Assembly: GCF_030704535.1 (NCBI RefSeq)
Contig: NC_081822.1
Span: 7,544,501-7,608,500 of the forward strand
Direction: 5' to 3'
Origin: Vitis vinifera
Taxonomy: Eukaryota; Streptophyta; Magnoliopsida; Vitales; Vitaceae
DNA length: 64,000 nucleotides
The position numbers and the translations under genes were made by a program. The notes below the pieces were generated by a model. That model was not told the origin of the DNA. It searched no databases and saw only the letters and a program-made list of their open reading frames with translations. Positions 1-13,176 of the stretch are shown here, one piece after another (position 1 is the stretch's first letter; each line of letters starts with the position of its first letter).

Positions 1-569
1 TGAAACTCGATTTCTTTCTTGGACATCATAGGTGACAAGATGCTAAACAAATACTCCCTCTACTATGAATCTATGACAAATGCTAAATTAAATGGACCTA
101 ACTGTATGCATGGTTTTGGGCAGTGGAGTCTTATTGAAAGTGTGTTGTAGGATTTCTCATATCCAAGCAAATGCAAAGTTATTAATGTTAGGGAAAAAAC
201 AGATGCACAGTGATGACTTGGGTTTGGGATAACATAGGATGAGATGCATTTAATGGTTTGACTCAATTCTACTTAATAGATTCAGAATGCATTGGCTGAG
301 ATGTATTTTTTCAGTTTTTGCTTAAAAATTATCTATCATATCTAAGAGCTATATCAAAATCTCTCTTGCTAACCAGTCAATAGATTAGTTCAATAATATT
401 ACTCAAACCTAAATGGCATGTAGGAAGGATTGAATATCTATCTGCCATTGACTTTTGATTTAGAGATTTAGAAGTGCTAGCAGAAGAATTTCACAGGACC
501 AAATTCATTTGTGGCCTTCTTATCAAAGATTTAATAATCGCAAACAATGTGAACATTCTACTCTAGAAG

Positions 570-3175
570 CAGTAGAGTGCCCGTTGTCACCTCCACCAGT
601 CTTCTTGGGGTCTTCAAATCTTGCTTTTGATCCCCTTATTGTTGTCTGTAAATGTCACTGCACTTGTACTAAACATCCTATACCAATTTTTTCTCCTATG
701 ATTGTTTCTCTTTCAAATCATTCTCTACCTCCCTATCTTCTATTACTCTTCCTAAGTCTCACACAAAACTCTTTCTCATCCTAACTAGGGGAAAGAAATG
801 GAAGAGGAAATGAACGCTTTACTTTGGAATTATAGATGGGATCTTCTTGTTGGTTATTGTTGATTCTTTGCCATAAAATGCAACCCTAATTGTATTGTTG
901 ATAGATTGAAGACTCGTTTGGTGGTCAAAGGATTCATCTAGACCTACAACCTTTATCACACTAATTATGCTATCTGTGGCATCAAATCTAAACTGACCCC
1001 TTTGTCAACTTGATGTCAAGAATACCTTCCTAAGTGTGTGGTTCATGGTTCAACCATTCAGATTTTAGTCCAAAGAGGAGTTTGTTTGTTGACCATACTA
1101 GTGTATTTATAGACTCAAACAATCTCTCTGTGCATAGTTTGAAATTTTAATGAAGTAGTGTATCTCATGGCATGGCCAATGTTTTCAAAACCAGACCGGT
1201 TATTAAATCGAAAAAGTTACTTGTTCACCATTCATTGGTTAGACCGGTGGTTGAACTGCGATCAAACCGATGACGTCATAAATATATAATTTTTATTTTA
1301 TTAAAATTAAAATCATTATAAAAACTTAAAATCAATAATATTTATTTTTCATATTTGATATTCTCAAATTAAATAATAGATAAACATAAATATGAACATA
1401 TATATTGAAATGAAAGAAAAATTATATTATTTAATTTTATTTACATGTTAAATATCATATTATTTTATAATTTTAAAAGATATTAGGATATTTTACTTAT
1501 ATTATTTTCAAATTTATTATTACATAAATAAATATGATAAACTTAGCTAATAATGTAATTGTTAAGAAAACCAGCACCTGGTCTAGTGGTTGCATCATCA
1601 CTTCTCTGAACTTTTGGTCAATGATTCAAGCCTGCACATCATAGATTTATGATATTTTTGGGATGCCACATTGGAAACCCTTTAAATTTAAAGTTCAGCT
1701 TCTTTACTACTGTGTTGCAATGGGTCATTAAAGACCACATTGAAGCCCAACCACCCTTTTGCCAAAATCCAAAAATTAGAAGAGGCCCATATTGAAGCCC
1801 AAAAGAAATTGACTGAGGAAACTGGAACTGGCTGAATGGTTCATTGGTTTGGCTGTTGAACTGCCGGTTAGTCCAGCTCAACCCCGGCTCAGGGGGTTCC
1901 TTGGCTCAATGTGTAAACCAAACCAAGCTAGTCTCTGGTCCACAGTTTGACGGGTTGGACCAGTCTGGTTTTTAAAACATTGGGCATGACAGAAGTTAAG
2001 TTGATATATTGTTTTTCAGAAGAATATGTCATGACTTTGTAATCTTGGTCTTACATGTATTATGTATATGAGATATATTACAATTGCGGGTGACCATAAG
2101 GGTATTGATACTTTGATTCATGACCTTAGTACCAACTTCCGCACTAAAGATCTTGGTAAGCTTCGTTATTTTTTGGACATTGAAGTTAAAGATCAAAAAG
2201 GTATTTCCTTGTCTCAAAGTAAGTACACTCTTGTCATCATGAGAGATACATGCTACCTTGGTGCTAAACCTATTGCTACATTTGTAGAAATCAATAAAAA
2301 GTTGAATCATAATGACTTAGTGGCTGCTCAGCATTATTAACTAATTTATGACCACTTCATAGGTTCCTCACTTACATGCAGTCATGAATTTTGAAATATC
2401 TCAAGGAAACTCTTGGTCATGGTCTTCAATATCGATCCTGAGGACATCTTCATATTAAAGGATACCCTGATTCTGATGGATCAGGATCTTCCTATGATAG
2501 AAATCAACTACTGGTCGCTGCATTTTTTATTGGAGGTAATCTTGTAACTTGAAAAGAAAGAAACAATTTTTTTTAATAGGTAGAAAAAGAAAGAAACAAT
2601 CAGTTGTAACTTTTTCTAGTTTAGAGGCAGACGCTCTAGCAATGGCAAATATAGTATGGTGAATTCACTTGGTTGAAAATCATTTTGCCAAAAATTGGCG
2701 TATTGATACCAAATCTGCCTCCCCTATACTACGACAGTCAACTAGTAATCCATATTACTAGCAATCCTAATTTTCATGAATGGACAGAACACATCAAAGT
2801 GGATTGTCACTTCATTTGCTCAAAAGTGGATGCAAACAAAATCGCTACTACAGTTTTATCAGCAAAAAACCAACTAGTAGACATATTCACCAAAGCCCTT
2901 CCAAAAGAGGCCCTTGATTTCATTTGTGACAAGCTGAAAGTTATTAATATATACTCTCGAGCTTGAGGGGCAAGATTGTAAGAGATATTGCAAGAATATT
3001 ATCTGCAAACATCTGTAATACAGAGATTTATTTCCTTTTTTTTTCATACTATTATATTCTTATCAATATCCTAGTAACTTCATTTATAACTTATGACTCT
3101 TTGAGAAGAATTTCTTCCTCTTCAACGTATTTTATTGGGCAAGTTTTATAAAACTAAGGATGCCAAAATTGGGAA
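570..3175 (+). mobile_element. Broken Ty1/Copia retrotransposon, 3' half of pol plus start of 3' LTR
   Basis: A fossil LTR retrotransposon of the Copia superfamily. In order on the plus strand I see the connector between integrase and reverse transcriptase (about 590-780), reverse transcriptase (about 810-1170 and again 1984-2340, with FRTKDLGKLRYFLDIEV), and RNase H with its typical C-terminus (about 2620-2966, LVDIFTKALP). A purine-rich tract follows at 2960-2976 and a plausible 3' LTR begins near 2977 with TGTAAGAGATATTG; its end is uncertain. No gag, protease or 5' LTR is in the window, so the element is truncated on the left or extends beyond it. It carries many breaks and is clearly old. 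A small DNA element (1175-1983) sits inside the reverse-transcriptase region. Confidence 0.85.
1175..1983. mobile_element. Non-autonomous inverted-repeat DNA element nested in the Copia relic
   Basis: Terminal inverted repeats of about 24 bp are visible: CCAATGTTTTCAAAACCAGA at 1176 on the left, and the right end, read in reverse, gives CCAATGTTTTAAAAACCAGA. The element is about 808 bp with no coding capacity and an AT-rich core (1280-1560). The host Copia reading frame runs up to GCATG on the left (1170-1174) and resumes with GCATG on the right (1984-1988), so these five bases look like the target-site duplication. The superfamily is unclear because 5 bp does not match the usual 8 (hAT), 9 (Mutator) or 3 (PIF) bases. 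The outer TIR is G/C-poor and rich in the GACCGG motif seen in many plant repeats. Confidence 0.75.
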
Positions 3176-3234
3176 TCTTATTTAGATTAATAGAGGTTGT
3201 TCAGGATCAAATTGAGTATCATAAGATTCTGTAG

Positions 3235-3592
3235 AAGAGAGAATAGAGGCTTGCAGAATACCTTATCTTTGCCTATTCTAGACAATTTGGAAGGAAGGTA
3301 ACCGATGAACTTTTGAAGGGATACACCACACAAATAAATCTCCTAAGAAGTCCCTTATTTCTAACCTATACGTGTGGTATCGCAGGTCTCTTCAGGATGA
3401 TGTTCAAGCTGGTTCCCCATCCTGGATAGATTTTGTTGAGTGGTTGTGCACTAAGTAATAGATTGAGATTGTAATTGTTGGTGGTTGTTTCTTTTTTTGT
3501 TCTTAGATTTATACTTCCTGTGTACTCTATATGTGCCTCTTTTTGTTTGGTGCTTTTAATATATTACCATTTGCTGACCAAAAAAATTAGAA
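3235..3592 (+). mobile_element. 3' end of a LINE (L1-type) retrotransposon
   Basis: The plus strand encodes the typical C-terminal tail of plant L1 ORF2: a degraded TIWKEGNR and TFEG motif at about 3280-3320, then SLISNLYVW and WIDFVEWLCTK ending at a stop near 3458. A T-rich 3' UTR follows, containing GGTGCTTTTAATATATTACC (3549-3568) and a short A-run at about 3582-3588. The coding tail has lost at least two codons to stops: a Trp codon and an Arg codon, both by transitions. Everything upstream of the last 70 codons is missing, which is normal 5' truncation for a LINE. It abuts the presumed LTR of the Copia relic. Confidence 0.65.
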
Positions 3593-5140
3593 GGGAGAAG
3601 TTAACAATTAATACTTATTCCAAACCAAAGAAGCAGTTATCATTTCCTTTTTGCTACAAATTTTGAGAGGGCTATTTTGAAGATTGAAAAATTACTGAAG
3701 TAAGGTTATAAGTTTTCACCTCCATTTTACCCCATGAACATCTAAAAGTGAGCCATTAAAAATCAATATCAAATGTGCCATCCTCAATGGGCCTACCCCA
3801 AAATCATCCAATACATTTGATCTCTAACTCATTAACCTGTTCCTTTTCGAACATGCTTCAATTTAAATATGTTAACCCCTCACTTCCTTACAAATTGGAG
3901 AAGAAAATGGAAGTCACATTCTAGGGGACCCTTTTATGAATTCTTATAGACGTGCATGAAATGTTGATTATTCATGTTTACAAACTGCAACACCTGCGAG
4001 AATCACCTCCACAATCACCTCTCCCTGGACTTAGGACCGTTAGTGTAAAAGCTAAAGGTGTTCCTACCACGTTAGGCCATTGTGTGTGTGGGGTCGTTGA
4101 TTTAATTTTCTACTGAAAACAATGTCTGAATATATTACTTTTTTACACTAGTGTGTTCTTTTTTAAACATAATGGATTTCTTCTTTTTGTCTAAGATTTT
4201 TTAGCGCAAAAGAAGAGAATCCTGAAGCCAAGTTGTGGGAAATTAAATTGAAGTCAGCTGATGAACATGATTTCCCCACAAGTTCTAATTTTTTTTTTTC
4301 CTCTGAAGCTATAGATAAGGGTTTACTGACTTGCTCATTTTTGTTGTGAAGGGATTCTTTACTGTAGGATCCAATCTTAATCTCTGCATTTGTCGTCCTG
4401 GAAGCGAGCAGTCAAGATCTCCCAGTTTACCATGTAATATATTGTGATTATCTGTCAATAAAATTGATTTAATCTTATGCAATATTCCTTCTCTGGTATT
4501 TTTCACATCCGAAACATCTTTTTTTTTTTTCACCACACATGCCTTTCCTTGCAGCTTGTTTTTTCATTCATCAACTCACATATTTGAAATGATTGTAAAG
4601 GAGAAGATGCATAGGTTCCAGCAACTATTCCACTCAGCATTTCGACATTTGATCATAAAGATGGCCGTTAAATTGAATGAATTTTATACTACCATTCATA
4701 AACTGCTTCTACAACCAACAGATTCGCTCAGCACATCAACATTCTATTTTAGTTGCGAGAAAAACATCCTACAATCCAATTTACTGCATGAAAGTGAATA
4801 TCTTGTTACAATGTTTACAAGATGGTTTGTGCATACATCATCCTCATGGCAGGAACCAGGAACAAACACAGGGCCAACATTCACTTTCATCCTGTAAATT
4901 TATCCCTCTGATCTTGGGGAAGCCAATCACCTCAATGAAAATCCTTGTATATTTCAATTTTTGACAATTTACAAATGAGTATTCAGGTTTGGTCTATGCC
5001 AATCTAAGGAATCCATTTCCAAGCAATGATGAGCAAGACAGGCATTAGCCGGTTTGCCTTCATGCTCTGAATTTCTGGAAAAGAAACCAGCTCAACCCTG
5101 TTGGCCATTGGATGCTCCTAGAGTTATGGCATACAGGTAC
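3593..5140. other. Intergenic, no gene seen
   Basis: AT-rich sequence between the LINE tail and the 3' end of NPGR1. Open frames up to about 113 codons exist (for example 4556-4897 plus), but they show no recognisable domain, biased codon use or splice context. A minus-strand AATAAA at 5146-5141 may serve as the poly(A) signal of NPGR1. Confidence 0.5.
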
Positions 5141-5183
5141 TTTATTCTAATATTTTGCTTGCTTCAACTGAGAAGAAAACCGG

Positions 5184-8100
5184 TCATACAAAGCTTTGAA
5201 TTGGCGCTGACAACTTGAGCTCATATGCTGCCTGGAAGTAGTCTGCTGCTTGTTGTAAGGAGCCTTCCATCTTTGAAACCAATCCAAGGTTCAACCATGC
5301 CTCGTGATTCGTGGGTTCTAATCGTAAGGCATTCATCAAAAAGCTTCTTGCGATTGGGAGGGATGGTTTACCAAATTTCATCAGTACTTCTGCAGTTGAA
5401 ACAATGCTAGGAACATAATCTGGTTCTATTGACAGAGAAACTGAAAAGGACACAAGGGCTTCCTTGTACAGTGATTGAGCTTCTAACGAAATACCTGCAA
5501 ATGTATTATAAACATTAGACATAGACTGGGAATTTTGAAATTACAGGCTTATGAACAACATTGAAACACAAACTTTATCTACTAGGGGGACTAGGGTCCA
5601 ACCTGTTTTATGCCAACTTCTAGAAGAATAAAATTCAATGGACTTTGCTTTATCCAAACAAATTTCTGCATCAGACCACAATCCCAGTTTCGTATAGATG
5701 TTAGCCAAATCCTGCCATGTTTGTGTTTCCAAGTTTCTTTCTGCTGATACCTGTGAAAGTGGAGAAACTTCTGAGAAAGGACCTACACTTCTTAAGGAGT
5801 CTATTAAATTATTTAACCTTAAAGCAGGTATATGGATATAAACCAAGCAACACAAGTTAATCAGCAGGGGGATCCTTATTTGTTTTATGACAGGTTCATA
5901 CTAGATAGTGCAAGAAAGAAACTTTTAAGAATGACTTCTAATTACCCATTTGGTATCCATGTTGTATTAGTGGAATAAAATATAAGATCAAACAAATGAG
6001 TTTAACCTCCAGAAAGTGTCTTCTTCTGTAGGGGATTCAAATCAATGAAATTGCTCGAAGCAGTAAACACAAAATTGTATAGTATTTATACACACCTCTG
6101 AATGAAATTTATTGGCTTGAACCTCCCTCTGTGCTTGAATCAGAGCTAGCAAAATTCTATACGTCTCTATTGCTTGTTTGGGCTGCTCCTGAGCAATTTG
6201 AAGCACAGCTTTCAGCCTAAGAAGCTCTAACTGATCAATCCTTCCAGCCTCATCCAAAGCAAGATCGACTATGGTTTCAGCATCTTTGAACCGTTGCTCT
6301 GCAGATACTACAAGAGCCAACAGCTTCCAACCTCTTCCTGAACTCCCAGCCACCATATCTGAGTACATAATTGCATTGCTAAAAGCTGCATCTAGATTTC
6401 TTTGCACAGCATTTTCCAAAGCCAGGCTAAATATTAATTCTGGATCCTTATGCCCAATAAGAGACGCCTGGTTCAGAGAGTTCAAAGAATCTGTCTGCAG
6501 GGCAACTCTTTCAGAATCCAACACACAAGCTCTTGCTGCATTCCCATAGCAAATACCAAGGAATTTATGTGTCTCACCCATGAAATGCTTGGTTTGATCA
6601 TGGGAACTAATCACTTTACGAGCAAAATTTATCCCTTCATGAGCATGCTTTGGATCTTGCGAACACAATTTGGCTCCCAACAAAAAAGAAGGCAAATGAG
6701 GTTTGTGCTTTGCTTCAGAACAACCGGAAACCTTCTTTAGAAGGTTCAATGCTGCTTCATTCTGACCTGCGGCACTGTAACAAAGAGCAAGAAAATACCA
6801 CCTTTCAGCTCGGTTATAGACACCAGGAAGGGCCTGCTCCACATACTCTGCCAAAAACTCAAACCGCCCAGAAATTGTGAGTGCATAAGCCAGATGATCC
6901 ATAATTTCTGGGTCCCAATCTATTTCACGGGAAGCTACCTTCCTCATGAGTATAAACAATAGAAGTATCGCTTCCTCTATGTTATTTTTAGGAGTAGTTG
7001 CACCCCATACTTGCAATTGAGGAGGAAGGCTTGTTTCAACACCACCATACAGTAATATGGCAGCCAAATCCTTTTGTACACTGGCCAACCTCCGAGGATC
7101 CAAATTCCAGGGCCTTACTAGAGCTTGACGATATGCAGCAATCGATTCATCAAGACAGCCTGCCTTTGTCCACAGCTTTGGGAGCAGCTCTAATGCTTTG
7201 TGAAACATCTCCTGCAATTTGCAGTCTTCACCAATGCCCTCTGGCATTCCATTGGGCAGTGCCGATTCAACAGTGTCCAGAATTATTTTGCACTCTTTTG
7301 CAGCCTCTGAAAAATTAAAATCAAACGGTATGAGATAATAATTTGGAGTTACAAAAGCATCCCATCTACGTTAAGGTCACTGCAAACCTCCTTTAATGGG
7401 TCTAATTGAAATTCCCAAAACTAGGTTTCTAAAAATTCATCACGTTCAATCAATAAATTAATCAAAATATACTATGAATCCTCAAGCTTCAAAAAAGAAC
7501 ATTACCCATGTTTGGTTCTTGGAAAACATGAGAAGGAGAGAAAAATGTAGGAAAATAAAAAATAAATTTGAAATTAATAAATTACTTTTACATGCTTCTT
7601 CAAACTCATTTCATTTTTTTATTTAATTTAAAATTTAAATAATTTGAAAATGTATAAACTTCTATCTAAATTGAATTATATTTTATTTTCTTTTTCTATG
7701 GTTAATCAAAGATGAGAAAATTAATTTCCTTAAAAAAAATTGTGTTACTATTTTTCTATGGAGCCAAACATAGCATTAGAAACTTTAGAAAGTGAAGATT
7801 TCCTGGGAATCATGACACAATCCTAACCCAGTAAATAAGCCAGCAGAAGGGAGAACAAAGGAATTACCTCCAGTTCTCCCCAGTTCATCAAGTGATTTTG
7901 CTTTGAGTAAGATTGCCTCCAGAAGAAGGCTCACAGAATGCATCGACATTTCCTGGGTAGATACAATATCTCCCTTGGTACGTGGTTTTCTTTGCCAAGT
8001 CCGTTCAACAATAGCCCTGGTCATCCTTGGAGTTAACCCTCTAATGTCAATCCCATGAAACACCTGAAAAGCAGCATCAAAGTTCCCTCTCTGGTACTCT

Positions 8101-8417
8101 AGGCGCCCCAGTAAAGCTCTGGCTTCCTGAAACTCACATGAAAAACTAAATCAAAATTCAATATTAAAAAAAAAATGCAGAAAGAGCAATGATGCAAGCA
8201 AGTTTGATTTGGGAAAGTGAACCACCTCGTAATTTAAGGAGAGAGCATCCCTTAGAGTTGATTCAGCTTCATCAACTTGTGTATCTTCAAATTTCGACTC
8301 CCAATCCCCCGTCCTGGATGAAAGTCCGCTTGCCGAGAAATCTCTTGTTGCCAGAGATTCTGGAGACCGGGGTGCATCTTCAAATTTGAATTGCTCTCCC
8401 GAGCAAGCACACAACAT
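5184..8417 (-). CDS. NPGR1: NPGR1: TPR calmodulin-binding protein (No Pollen Germination Related 1)
   Basis: Five coding exons on the minus strand: 8417-8226, 8126-7868, 7306-6096, 5750-5603 and 5494-5184. They join in frame into 706 aa, close to the roughly 694 aa of Arabidopsis NPGR1 as I remember it. I chose the ATG at 8417 because MLCACSGEQF is the family's N-terminus. The signature LATRDFSASGLSSR follows, and the rest is tetratricopeptide repeats (EARALLGRLEYQRGNFDAA near residue 65; WQDLANIYTKLGLWSDAE and ALRLEPTNHEAWLNLGLV near the C-terminus). NPG proteins bind calmodulin and, with NPG1 and NPGR2, act at the plasma membrane with pectate-lyase-like and PI4K partners; NPG1 itself is needed for pollen germination. 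All splice sites are GT-AG. The role of NPGR1 in this species is inferred from orthology. Confidence 0.93.
7508..7771. mobile_element. MITE-like element in NPGR1 intron 2
   Basis: A short AT-rich segment bounded by ATGTTTGGTTC on the left and GAGCCAAACAT on the right, which are inverted repeats differing at one base. It is about 264 bp and lacks coding capacity. Ends of the TGTTTGG type are common in plant hAT-like MITEs. No clean target-site duplication could be read, so family assignment is open. Confidence 0.5.
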
Positions 8418-8501
8418 TTTCTCCAAAATGGAAGAGTTCGGAATTTTCTCTCGAGTCTAGGAAGGATTGTCACGTTTCAGCAAGTTCTTTCATCAAAATA
8501 C

Positions 8502-9298
8502 CTGGAAATGAATTAAAACACTGAGCAAAACACATTTCATCTTTAGACTTCCATCTGCAAGACATAAACACATTCAAACCATTCTGCAGATACATTGATC
8601 TGCAACAATGACCACTGAGAGTACCCCAACATCCAATCAAAGAAATATATGAGAATAAAATCTTCTAAAAAACAACCAAAAAGATTTTAATGCTCCATTA
8701 GGTTTCAGGGAAAATGTGCAGACACAAAAAATTAAAATTCTGAGAAATTTTTGTTTCGGAAACCCCGGAAAACGAATCACACCACTCTGATGGTCTAATG
8801 CAACCCGTTGGGCTTGGTCTTAAAGAGTTTTGCATTTCACAGAAACCAAGACAGCTCAAAAGTTGGGTTTCAAAATATTTTTCTCTTTCCTTTTCCCCGC
8901 TTTTCTCGGCAGCCAAACGGAGGCTAATTTCTTTCAAACATACCATTTGAAACTGAACAGTATACACTTAGTCATGAAACAGTGTCTCGAATCAGAATGC
9001 ACCAATGACGATCTGCAAAGCGGCACAGTCCCTCCTAAATAAGGCCCATCCAACAACAGAACCCAGAAATCAAAGCACGTAACAGGAACCAAGTTTGAGA
9101 AATCTCCAGAACCCCATAAAAATTTCAAAACAAAAAACGAGAGTGCGGAGCTCAAGGCAAAAATAGAGTTTCACAAGAGACCAACAAGAAGAAGAAGACA
9201 AAAGAAAGGCTAGAAAGAAAAGAGAAAGAAGAAGAAGAAAGCAAAGCGCAGTATATGAAAAGGGCGAGACAAACAAGAGATAAGAGCCTTGGACTTAC
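8502..9298 (-). other. Probable 5'-UTR intron of NPGR1
   Basis: On the minus strand a good donor (CGG|GTAAGTCC) lies at 9298 and a good acceptor (TTTCCAG|GTATTTTG) at 8502. This would place an 0.8-kb intron in the 5' leader, with the transcript starting somewhere around 9350-9600. The inner part is free of long reading frames. The call rests only on splice-signal quality and position. Confidence 0.5.
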
Positions 9299-9599
9299 CG
9301 AAAGGCCAAAAAATCTGAAGACACGGCGTTGCATAGAAACCATGAAAGCAACTTCTCCAGAGTGTTTCTGTTTTTCTCTGTTTTTAGAGAAACAGAGTAA
9401 AACCAATGATAGTAATCGGTAATAAGAAGAAAACACAGATTTAGGGATCTGATTAGGAAACGGGCCTTCAGCAATTGGTCACCTTTTTCTATTAGGAAGC
9501 TGACTTTTCCAGTACACAGAGTTTTGCATATGTGGGTATGGACTATGGAGGCAATGGGGGGCTGCACAGTGACAGAAAGCCAGTAGATTCTCTGTTCCT

Positions 9600-11562
9600 A
9601 TGCTCCTCACCCCCTCTTCTTGCTTTGTGTTCTGCTCTTTATGCGGAAAGTGATTGGACCACCCCATGGTCCATGGTAGTTTTTCAAACGAGGGAGTGAA
9701 ATTCCAAAAATACCCTTCAATGTGCACAACCAAAAGGTGGTTAAGCTAGGAGTGAGAAGTGCTCAAAATCTTAGTGGATAATTAAAAATGTCATACATTA
9801 GTATTTTTTTTCAGAGGGCAAAGTCCAAATCAGTCTCATATTGTTTATTAAATTGGTAATAAGCAGGGGTTGGATTGATCATAGTGAAAGCTTAAGTGCT
9901 TATTAAGGTCCCATTCATCCGTCTGTATCAATCCGTCCATCAGTCTCTCTACAGTGGTGTACCCAAAAAAAGAGCTGAAAAGGGTGTCTGAAAATATGGA
10001 AAGCCACGCACGTGAGTGAGGTGTGTGTCTGCTTCAGGTAATGGACTTGTAGGCTGCAGAGCTGCTTTCGTTATTTACATACCCACATCAAAATGACACC
10101 ATAAAAATAATGTACGGTACCAGCTGTTTCACTTACACTTTGCTGCGTTACAACGCTGCGTTTTGGGGCCACAACCACACCACCCTTCATTAAAATAAAT
10201 AAATGGGATACTTGTGTGACCTCAGAGGCTGGAAATATCATCCGGTCTTCAGACTCTTCACCCACCATTTGAATTCAAAATTTGAAAACCCACCACATTC
10301 CCAAACCACCCTTCTCTTTTCTTTTTTTTCTTCTTCTTTTTCTGTCCTCTGATGCAAGGGGAATAGAGAGAGAGATAGACAGGTGTGGGTGAATTGTGAC
10401 CATCCTCTTCGGTGCCTTTTGTAAGCAATGATCTTGCAAAAAAGGTAAGTCCGGGTATGGTTTGAGTAGATTTCTTCGATGCTTAAGTTAATTTTGAAGC
10501 TCAGAAAGTGAATTTCTAGGGAAAAATTTGAAGTATCTTCAATTTTTGTTCCTTTGTCGTTTTTATTTTTTACCATTATATCCCTCTTTATAATGTAAGT
10601 TACAGAAATTTCTTCTCAAAAATGATTAGTAGTTGAAATTTAGAGTCAGGTTAGGCAAGTGAAAAGCAAATATGATTACTTACAAAACTTTTTTGATCAC
10701 TTTTTGACTAACTTCCAACTCGTTTCACTTACTGAATCACACATGACGTGAGACTATTTAATTAGCATGGTGGCTTGAGTTGGAAAATTTATTCCTTATA
10801 TCTTGGTGTTTACTATTCTTTAATGAGATGTATGTGATGCACGTTTTATGTACTAGCACAGAAGTTAAACTAGTTCTGTATGGAAGGGTGGAGTGAGAGG
10901 AAAAAGTGGGAACTTGATTTGTAAGCATTGAAGAAGTGGTGTCTCGTCTCGAAATGCTGGTGTGTGGGGGGTGGTGCTCCTTAATGGTTGAGTTACTAAT
11001 GGTTTGGTCTCTGGGGGACCTCTGCAACTTCAAAAAAAAGTAGGTTCTAATTTTGATGTAGCTGCAATCCAAAGCCTTTTATCTAATGATTCCTGGAAAC
11101 TTCAATCTTTTTATAACTTGGCTTCGGTGGACAGAAATAGGAGCATGGTTGCCGTGATGGGATCTGGGAAGTTGTTCACAAGGACAACTAGAGCATTGCT
11201 TTTAGGCTGGCAATGTGGCATCGCCAAACTCTGGGGAATCCACCCAAAAAGGTGTTTGAAACGGGCCCATTTTGCCCTTTGCCTTCTCTGACTGTACTCT
11301 GGGCAGCGCACCAGCTGAAATTTCTTTAACAATCAACGCCCTTTCCCACCGATCCTTCAAGGAGTTCTTCTCTACCGGCATTTTCCTATCTGGTTTACAA
11401 TTTTTTTTTTCATTGGGGCTCTGATATTTTCTTAAATCTTATTAATAGAATCAACATTGGATGGTAACAATCCGTACTAACTGTGTAGATATAGTCCGAT
11501 AAATTTAAGTAGTCCTCCCGAGTCATGGTTTTAAAATGTATTTATATGATTAAAAAAAATAA

Positions 11563-11599
<37 letters not shown>

Positions 11600-13150
11600 T
11601 ATCATGAACTTTTTAACCTATTTTAACTTTCTAAAATATTTTTTTTAATTCAAAATTATACTTAAAAATTATTGATTTATATCTTATATAAAAATTAATA
11701 TTATTTTCAAATTTTAAAAACACAAAATATGAAAGGATATTTGAAAGGAGAATAAGTGAAAATATAAAAAATAATCTAATAAGGTTTAATATAGATTAAA
11801 ATTATTTTAAAAATATTTAAGAATATAAAAAAATGAAAAAGATTTAAAGTTTTCAAATAAAATTTTATTTTATAAAATATCATACAACAATTTTTAAAAA
11901 TAATTCTTAAAGATTATTTCTCTTAATTATCTTTTAAAACTCCTCTTCAATTATTAAACTTTATACTTTTAATATATTATAATAATTATATTTTAACATC
12001 AAAATATACTTTATAAGGGACCCACGTTACACACGATATTATTTTATTAGCAAAAATAAATAAATCATGTGATGGCTTTTATAGTCACAATTCAAATTAA
12101 TTGCGGACATTTGGGTCTTTTGTTGGTACATAATTATTTTAATTTGAACATATGATAAAATATAAAATATTAAATTTTGTCTTTCTAAGGATAACTTTAT
12201 GTACAAGTAAGACCCATATTTGAATTGGCTTTGGAGAACACCAATAGGTGTTTGGATCATTTTACTTATACAAAATTTAAAATTAATATAGAAAAAAACA
12301 TGACATATATATATTTTTTAATAGGTTTATTTTTATTTTACTTTTTAACGATGAGTTGTTACAAGTTAGTTGAAACATTCACTGATAAAGAGTAAAAAAC
12401 TATGCCAACCATATGAAAGCTCGGTAGTGCATGGTTAATGGTGGGTTGGGGGGTTGATATCAAATACATATATTTTATGAATCAAACTTGAGGTAGGGTT
12501 AATGTTGCTTTCCCATTTTTTTTTTAATGAATTAAGAATATTAATCGGATTAAATGAATTTGGACAGCTCATTATCACGAGTGGGTGACTTTGGTATGAG
12601 TTCGAGTTGAGTACAGATCATCACTCATTATGCTCACATAGGCTTTTAGTTCGATTCGGGAATTTAATGTTTACTCCCAATTCTGAATATAACTTAAATA
12701 TCAATAAATATAATTGAGATTATAAATAACAATAATGAAATTTTTTTGGCTTCATTTAAATATATTTCATGTTAATTTATTTAAAAATATGAACTTTTAT
12801 ATAAGGTATATAAACTCTTATACAAAATATATACCCCGCTCTCGGCATTTGGGGTTCAAAATTCAAATCTCATGTCATGAAGGATATTTTGGGGCCGGGC
12901 TGAAATTTTCAGGCGGGCATGGTTTGGGCTTAGGGCCTACGGCCCAATGTACATCCCCAGTTCCGTGTGTGAGCTGCTTCAAAACGGTGCGTTTTTTTAT
13001 AGAAGGAACCAAAACCCCCAAATCCGCAGCGGAGGTATCAGTGGTTGATCTGAGAATAAGAAACGTCGAAGAGAAAAAGAGAGAAGAGAAGGAAACAGAG
13101 GAGTGAGGGGTAGGGGTAGGTGGAGTGAGAGAGGAATAGGGTTCGGGGGG
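9600..13150. other. Intergenic region between NPGR1 and CSA (divergent promoters)
   Basis: No recognisable gene. It holds the NPGR1 promoter at the left and the CSA promoter at the right, a pure TA dinucleotide run at 11567-11597, and long AT-rich stretches (11520-12800). A CT-rich tract with a good splice donor (AAAAAG|GTAAGT near 10441) could be an orphan non-coding 5' exon. Open frames at 11004-11332 on both strands have no recognised domain. Confidence 0.5.
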
Positions 13151-13176
13151 TTGCTGAGGTCGAAGATGCACCCAAA

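Noticed and set aside
4556-4897. 113-codon open frame on the plus strand
   Set aside because: No domain, no splice context and overlapping alternative frames; looks like chance in AT-rich DNA.
10300-10450. Possible orphan first exon with donor AAAAAG|GTAAGT
   Set aside because: No matching downstream exon before the CSA start; could be non-coding, so not called as a gene.
11004-11332. Overlapping open frames on both strands, 73-95 codons
   Set aside because: No recognisable family, and neither strand shows codon bias or splice partners.
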